Positions 5,750 through 9,502 of a stretch of DNA of 9,502 nucleotides are shown piece after piece. The notes under the pieces are model-generated. The model made no database searches, was not told where the DNA came from, and saw only the letters and a program-made list of their open reading frames with translations. A program made the position numbers and the translations under genes. Location: NCBI GenBank assembly GCA_018694455.1, contig JABHNP010000352.1, forward strand, positions 1 to 9,502, written 5' to 3'. Each line of letters opens with the position of its first letter. Positions within the stretch are counted from its first letter, which is position 1. Source of the DNA: Planctomycetaceae bacterium. Lineage in GTDB: Bacteria > Planctomycetota > Planctomycetia > Pirellulales > UBA1268.

Positions 5750-7345
5750 TTACTCCCATTCAATGGTTGCTGGTGGTTTTGATGAGATGTCGTACACCAC
5801 ACGGTTTACACCACGTACTTCATTGATGACTCGTGTCGAGATTCTTCCGAGTACATCATACGGTATATGGCTCCAGTCGGCGGTCATGAAATCCTCGGTT
5901 TCGACAGCACGAATAGCAAGGACGTTATCATAGGTTCGAGCATCACCCATAACACCAACGCTTTGGACTGGTAAGAGCACAGCGAATGCCTGTGCGATTT
6001 TCCGCATTAAACCAGCTTCCCGAAGTTCTGCGAGAACAATAGCATCAGCTTCACGAAGTGTGTCGAGGCGTGGTTTTGTGACTTCCCCAAGGCAACGAAC
6101 GGCCAGTCCAGGACCAGGGAACGGGTGTCGCCAGACAATATGCTCTGGTAGTCCCAGGTTGATACCAAGTTGACGCACCTCGTCCTTGAATAGATCTCGG
6201 AGTGGCTCAATAAGCTCGAATTGGAGATCGTCTGGAAGTCCACCGACGTTATGGTGGAGTTTAATGGTCGCTGCTGGCCCATCCGTAGCAGCACCACTTT
6301 CAATGACGTCAGGGTACAATGTGCCTTGAGCGAGGAAGTCAGCACCCTCAATTTTTGCCGCCTCATCACCGAAGCAATCGATAAAAGTGGCACCAATACG
6401 ACGTCGCTTTTCCTGAGGCTCGGTAATTCCTGAAAGGATATCAAGAAATCTGTCTTCGGCTGGCACAACGTGAAGGTCAGTGTTGAAGTGATCAGAAAAC
6501 TCTTCAATAACTGCTGCGGCTTCATTTTTGCGAAGAAGCCCGTTGTCGACAAGGATACACGAAAGCTGATTGCCGATAGCTTTGCTGATCAATGCTGCCA
6601 CGACTGCTGAATCAACTCCGCCGGAAAGGCCACAGATAACTCGGTTGGAGCCCACTTGCTGGCGGATCGAATCGATGGCTAGTTCAGCAAAATCCTCAAG
6701 TCGCCATGTTCCACTGCAACCGCATTCATTCATCAGGAAGTTTGCAAGAATGGCACTTCCAGCAGGTGTGTGAGTGACTTCTGGATGGAATTGCAGTCCA
6801 AAAACAGGGAGTGTCCGGTGACGAACCGCTGCCAACGGGCAGGTAGACGTCTTCGCGAGGGGGATGAAGTCATCGGAAATGGTATCAACTTGATCCCCGT
6901 GACTCATCCAGACGTCGGTTGTTGTGGGGACTCCGGAAAAAAGTGAGTGTTCGACAATCACGTCACACTGTGATCGTCCGTATTCCCGAGCTTCAGCACG
7001 ACCGACTTTCCCACCGAGTGCTTCACAGGCAGCCTGCATGCCGTAACAGATTCCAAGAACAGGAACACCTAGTGCAAAGAGGCCTGGGTCACATCGTGGG
7101 GCATTTTGTTCGTAAATACTTGCTGGTCCACCAGATAGGATGATTCCCTGAGGGGCAATTTCAGCAAGTCTCTCGGCGCTGATGTCGTGTCGGACAATTT
7201 CACAGTAGACATGCTGCTCTCGAACCCGCCGAGCAATAAGCTGAGCGTATTGAGATCCGAAATCTAAAACGACTACTCGCTCTGCATTTACGGCTTGAAA
7301 TGCCTTCTGGCCTACAGCAGGTGCTCCTTGTGGTGAACTCATCAT
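5750..7345 (-). CDS. guaA: GMP synthase (glutamine-hydrolysing)
   Basis: 531 residues, full length (family about 510-530). GuaA converts XMP, ATP and glutamine to GMP in the cytoplasm, the last step of guanine nucleotide synthesis. Class I amidotransferase domain, about 22-205: VVVLDFGSQYAQLIARRVRE, ILSGGPASIY, nucleophile C100 in GICYGMQ, and catalytic H187 and E189 in LQFHPEV. ATP pyrophosphatase domain from about 215: P-loop SGGVDS (241-246), then the PGPGLAVR segment. Dimerisation domain ends in the canonical NRVVYDISSKPPATIEWE. The first 20 residues are a poorly conserved extension; M1 and M2 are adjacent and cannot be separated, and no strong Shine-Dalgarno precedes them. All expected catalytic residues are present, so it should be active. 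It is divergent from surE across 185 bases and co-oriented with the nucleosidase downstream. Confidence 0.98.
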   Translation of the reverse strand: MMSSPQGAPAVGQKAFQAVNAERVVVLDFGSQYAQLIARRVREQHVYCEIVRHDISAERLAEIAPQGIILSGGPASIYEQNAPRCDPGLFALGVPVLGICYGMQAACEALGGKVGRAEAREYGRSQCDVIVEHSLFSGVPTTTDVWMSHGDQVDTISDDFIPLAKTSTCPLAAVRHRTLPVFGLQFHPEVTHTPAGSAILANFLMNECGCSGTWRLEDFAELAIDSIRQQVGSNRVICGLSGGVDSAVVAALISKAIGNQLSCILVDNGLLRKNEAAAVIEEFSDHFNTDLHVVPAEDRFLDILSGITEPQEKRRRIGATFIDCFGDEAAKIEGADFLAQGTLYPDVIESGAATDGPAATIKLHHNVGGLPDDLQFELIEPLRDLFKDEVRQLGINLGLPEHIVWRHPFPGPGLAVRCLGEVTKPRLDTLREADAIVLAELREAGLMRKIAQAFAVLLPVQSVGVMGDARTYDNVLAIRAVETEDFMTADWSHIPYDVLGRISTRVINEVRGVNRVVYDISSKPPATIEWE

Positions 7346-7387
7346 GTTTCTGAAAATTCTCTACGTAGTCTTTTTTGAAAGCCCGCC

Positions 7388-7395
7388 AGTATACT
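7388..7395. promoter_or_regulatory. Symmetric -10-like element between guaA and surE
   Basis: The perfect palindrome AGTATACT contains TATACT on both strands (five of six matches to TATAAT each way). It lies 43 bases from the guaA start and 136 from surE. No good -35 box was found at standard spacing in either direction, so promoter activity is only a possibility. Confidence 0.25.
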
Positions 7396-7485
7396 CCTCT
7401 GGCTGGATGAAAATACACCATTGTGGAACTTCCCGGGCATCTGCAGTGAAAATGTGACCTGTCATGAAGGATTTCTGCCCTGAAA

Positions 7486-7505
7486 GGTCGCTGTAAGCGC
7501 CTTTT
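7486..7505 (+). promoter_or_regulatory. Small hairpin with T run in the surE leader
   Basis: GG-T-CGCT (7486-7492) pairs with AGCGCC (7496-7501) around a three-base loop, followed by TTTT (7502-7505). It ends 12 bases before the surE ribosome site. An alternative pairing, GACCT 7456-7460 with AGGTC 7485-7489, would exclude part of it. This is attenuator-like in shape but short and weak; function unproven. Confidence 0.25.
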
Positions 7506-7517
7506 GATGAGATTTCT

Positions 7518-7523
7518 GGAGGA
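7518..7523 (+). promoter_or_regulatory. Ribosome binding site of surE
   Basis: GGAGGA lies seven bases before ATG 7531, near consensus, and fixes the start. Confidence 0.75.
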
Positions 7524-7530
7524 ACTGTGA

Positions 7531-8283
7531 ATGATTGCTTTATTGACCAATGACGATGGAATTTACGCACCGGGTCTAGCAGCACTTGAGGATGCAATTA
7601 CAAAGGACTACCAGACCTTGGTTGTTGCACCATCGACTGAGCAGAGTGGTGTGGGACACGGAATCACGTTTCTTTCTCCACTCACGGCAAAAGAAGTCTT
7701 CCGAGCCGAACAACGCCGTGGGTGGGCGGTTGATGGAAGTCCAGCTGATGCTGTAAAGCTGGGTGTTTCAGAGATCTGCCAGCATCGCCCCGAGCTTATT
7801 ATCAGTGGTATTAATGCAGGTCTCAATGCAGGTATCAATGTCCTTTATTCGGGAACCGTAGCCGCAGCAATTGAAGGTGCCTTTTTTAGTATCACGAGCA
7901 TCGCGATATCACTTGAGTGGGATGAACAGATGGACTTTGTACGTGCCGCAGAGGTTGCGCGTGGACTTGTGAAAAAGATAATCAGCCTCGATCCACCGCG
8001 CGGGAGCCTTTTTAATATCAATATTCCAACGGCATCCCTGCTTGGAAAAGCAGAAGTACGAGTTGTTCCTATGAGTGTTGCCCGATACGGCGAAGCCTTT
8101 GAACGACGCGTCGACCCGCGAGGACGAAATTACTACTGGGCGAGTAACGACCCACCGCCACCACCATCTTCGAAAGAAAGCGATGTCACAGCACTCGCTG
8201 ATGGTGTCATTACGATTACTCCGCTTGAATACGACCTCACGCACTGGAAAAGACTTGGGGAACTACAAGCCATAAAATTTTGA
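7531..8283 (+). CDS. surE: 5'/3'-nucleotidase SurE
   Basis: 250 residues, the usual length for SurE (about 245-265). SurE removes phosphate from nucleoside 5'- and 3'-monophosphates, and short polyphosphate in some species, using a divalent metal in the cytoplasm. Seen: N-terminal LLTNDDGIYAPGL with metal ligands D8 and D9; S39 in PSTEQSGVGHGIT; VDGSPADAVKLG (67-78), a conserved substrate-pocket loop; and N95 in SGINAGLNAGINVLYSGTVA. All four metal-ligand positions (D8, D9, S39, N95) are present. The C-terminal part carries the FNINIP strand, a proline stretch in NDPPPPPSS, and DGVITITPL near the end, as in other SurE proteins. It has a strong ribosome site and starts divergently from guaA. 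In many proteobacteria surE sits beside pcm and rpoS; here it does not. It converges on the kinase gene across a 259-base gap. Confidence 0.97.
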   Translation: MIALLTNDDGIYAPGLAALEDAITKDYQTLVVAPSTEQSGVGHGITFLSPLTAKEVFRAEQRRGWAVDGSPADAVKLGVSEICQHRPELIISGINAGLNAGINVLYSGTVAAAIEGAFFSITSIAISLEWDEQMDFVRAAEVARGLVKKIISLDPPRGSLFNINIPTASLLGKAEVRVVPMSVARYGEAFERRVDPRGRNYYWASNDPPPPPSSKESDVTALADGVITITPLEYDLTHWKRLGELQAIKF

Positions 8284-8542
8284 CTAGTGGGTTAATTACG
8301 AGTTTCTTAAGAGAAGAAGTTAGTAATCGAATAGTGATTACTCAGTAGATCATTGTTCTTGGTAGATGAATGCTCTATGGCAAAAAGGCTTGCAAGGACG
8401 AACTGCTGAAGATACTCAAACCCATCAATCTGCAAGCTATCTCGAAAAAATGCTTTGAAAGATACGGTGAATAAGTCTTTTCAGACTTCTCTGGTTATAG
8501 TCTTATGTTCTTGCTCAGATTTATTGTGGCTGGAGGCTTGGT
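8284..8542. other. Convergent gene-free region with several inverted repeats
   Basis: The 259 bases between the surE and kinase stops hold three perfect inverted repeats: AGTAATC 8322-8328 with GATTACT 8336-8342; GCTTGCA 8388-8394 with TGCAAGC 8431-8437; AAGTCT 8473-8478 with AGACTT 8483-8488. None is followed by a clear T run on either strand, so no terminator is called. A 30-codon frame at 8366-8458 (+) has no ribosome site and is not annotated. Confidence 0.5.
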
Positions 8543-9502
8543 TTAAGTGTTCTCAGTGGACCCAGCATTGCTTTGTGTCTTATAGGGCCCAACTTCGTAC
8601 GCCTTCATGACCTCAAGTGTGACTACTGTGAGTACGAAAGTAACGAAAAGGCCAATGCCTATCCAGAACCAGACGCGCAAGGATAGCCGTAAGAAGGTGG
8701 TGCCCCACCATTCGTCAAAAGAAATGTCATCAACGTGCTGTTGTGCTTGTTGCGCGGCAGTAGGACTCGCAGCGATACCGCCCGTCATGCCTAGGAAGTC
8801 ATCGTCGTCGCTGTCTGCGTCACTTCTACTTGGTGTGGCAGAAGTATCATTTCCGGATTCGTAAAGAAAGTCATCCTCGTCCTCCTCTTCGTCATAAGAG
8901 TTTTCGAGAAAGTCGTCATCGTCATCAGGTTTTTCAAAACTGTCAGATGATTCAGAGCTATTGTCTTCTGGTCCCCGACGGAGCGTACTGGATGAACCCA
9001 GCTTAGATGTTCTTGTTTTTTTTGTAGGTTGACGTCGTAGCCTAGTGATACTTGAGGAGTGTGACGTAGGAAGAGAGCCGCTGCTTCCGTCCGGATTATC
9101 TGAGGGTCGACGACGTAGTCCGGCGGGGTGAGGTCGGTCTTGAGAGTGCTGGTTGAGCCATGCATCAAGTTGTCCTGCAACTTCTCCGGCGGTTTGTGGT
9201 CGAGCATCTGGATGCTTTTCCATCATTCTGAAATAGAGATCAATTAATGCTGAATCAAGATCTGCAGGTGGCTGTTCAAGTTCATCAAGAGGGTTTGGAG
9301 CCGGCTCGTTCCAATGCGCCTTGATTCGCTCAACCACACTTCCTTTGGCAAAGGGAGCTCGTCCAACAATAAGATAGTAAAGGGTGCAGCCGAGTGCATA
9401 AATATCCGACCGGGGATCCGCGGAGTGACTATTCTTTGATTGCTCGGGAGCGAGGTAGTCGGCGGTACCGAGCACCTTTTCATCGTGTGCCTTGGTGAGT
9501 CC
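8543..9502 (-). CDS. Membrane-anchored Ser/Thr protein kinase, C-terminal part (5' truncated at right edge)
   Basis: 319 residues are visible; the frame runs off the window at 9502. The first visible residues, GLTKAHDEKVLGTADYLAPE, place the edge at or next to the DFG glycine, followed by the activation segment and APE motif. Then RSDIYALGCTLYYLIVGRAP (subdomains IX-X) and HPDARPQTAGEV (subdomain XI, R101) complete the Hanks-type C-lobe. After about residue 120 comes a long low-complexity tail: three LRR-x-P units (about 129-133, 155-159, 174-178) in a Ser/Thr/Arg-rich stretch, then an acidic stretch with three DDFL units (about 196-199, 210-213, 234-237). A transmembrane helix at about 277-299 is followed by a short polar end. 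The kinase domain should therefore be cytoplasmic and tethered by a C-terminal anchor. PASTA or other sensor domains are absent from the visible part. It could still carry an N-terminal zinc-ribbon or other domain outside the window. Target unknown. Confidence 0.93.
   Translation of the reverse strand, partial: GLTKAHDEKVLGTADYLAPEQSKNSHSADPRSDIYALGCTLYYLIVGRAPFAKGSVVERIKAHWNEPAPNPLDELEQPPADLDSALIDLYFRMMEKHPDARPQTAGEVAGQLDAWLNQHSQDRPHPAGLRRRPSDNPDGSSGSLPTSHSSSITRLRRQPTKKTRTSKLGSSSTLRRGPEDNSSESSDSFEKPDDDDDFLENSYDEEEDEDDFLYESGNDTSATPSRSDADSDDDDFLGMTGGIAASPTAAQQAQQHVDDISFDEWWGTTFLRLSLRVWFWIGIGLFVTFVLTVVTLEVMKAYEVGPYKTQSNAGSTENT

Noticed and set aside
8366..8458. 30-codon ORF (+) in the surE-kinase gap
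   Set aside because: No ribosome binding site, no recognisable motif and a length expected by chance; listed only within the gap description.

Overview
The window looks like a chromosomal segment of a planctomycete, probably a marine Pirellulales- or Planctomycetales-type bacterium of moderate GC. The best lineage evidence is a DUF1559 protein that pairs a prepilin-like N-terminus with a C-terminal H-X9-DG motif. It is followed by a small lipoprotein with a carboxypeptidase-regulatory-like fold, and a membrane-anchored Ser/Thr kinase with a long low-complexity tail sits at the right end. DUF1559 proteins occur in large paralogous sets almost only in Planctomycetota and relatives. No tRNA, rRNA, CRISPR array, insertion sequence or phage gene was seen.

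Layout, left to right. Positions 1-683 (+) hold the 3' part of a squalene-pathway FAD oxidoreductase (HpnE type), followed by a probable intrinsic terminator. Positions 947-1726 (+) encode a TIM-barrel isomerase of the hydroxypyruvate isomerase group. A 439-base gap follows, with a possible 43-codon ORF and the promoter region of the DUF1559 gene (2166-3359, +), which ends at a very strong terminator. Next come the lipoprotein (3448-3939, +) and a secreted alpha/beta hydrolase (4050-4841, +). The hydrolase stop overlaps, tail to tail, the stop of a phosphorylase-superfamily nucleosidase (4835-5596, -). Upstream of that on the same strand is guaA, GMP synthase (5750-7345, -). A 185-base divergent intergenic region separates guaA from surE (7531-8283, +). 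After a gene-free stretch with several inverted repeats, the C-terminal part of the Ser/Thr kinase (8543-9502, -) runs off the right edge close to its DFG motif.

How the genes fit together. guaA, the nucleosidase and surE all concern nucleotides or nucleosides (GMP synthesis, probable MTA/SAH-type cleavage, 5'-nucleotidase), so 4.8-8.3 kb is a loose nucleotide-metabolism neighbourhood. No tight operon is visible: gaps between co-oriented genes run from about 110 to 439 bases, as is common in planctomycetes. The HpnE fragment suggests that squalene/hopanoid genes lie to the left. The C-terminus of the nucleosidase resembles HpnG as well as MTA/SAH nucleosidases, so its substrate is left open.

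Most of the window is ordinary core genome. I did not find a convincing new multi-gene system. The points most worth a second look are the paired short-motif repeats in the kinase tail (three LRR-x-P and three acidic DDFL units), the missing catalytic histidine in the secreted hydrolase, the small ORF with a near-consensus ribosome binding site at 1862-1993, and the GATTTC-type inverted repeat upstream of the DUF1559 gene.
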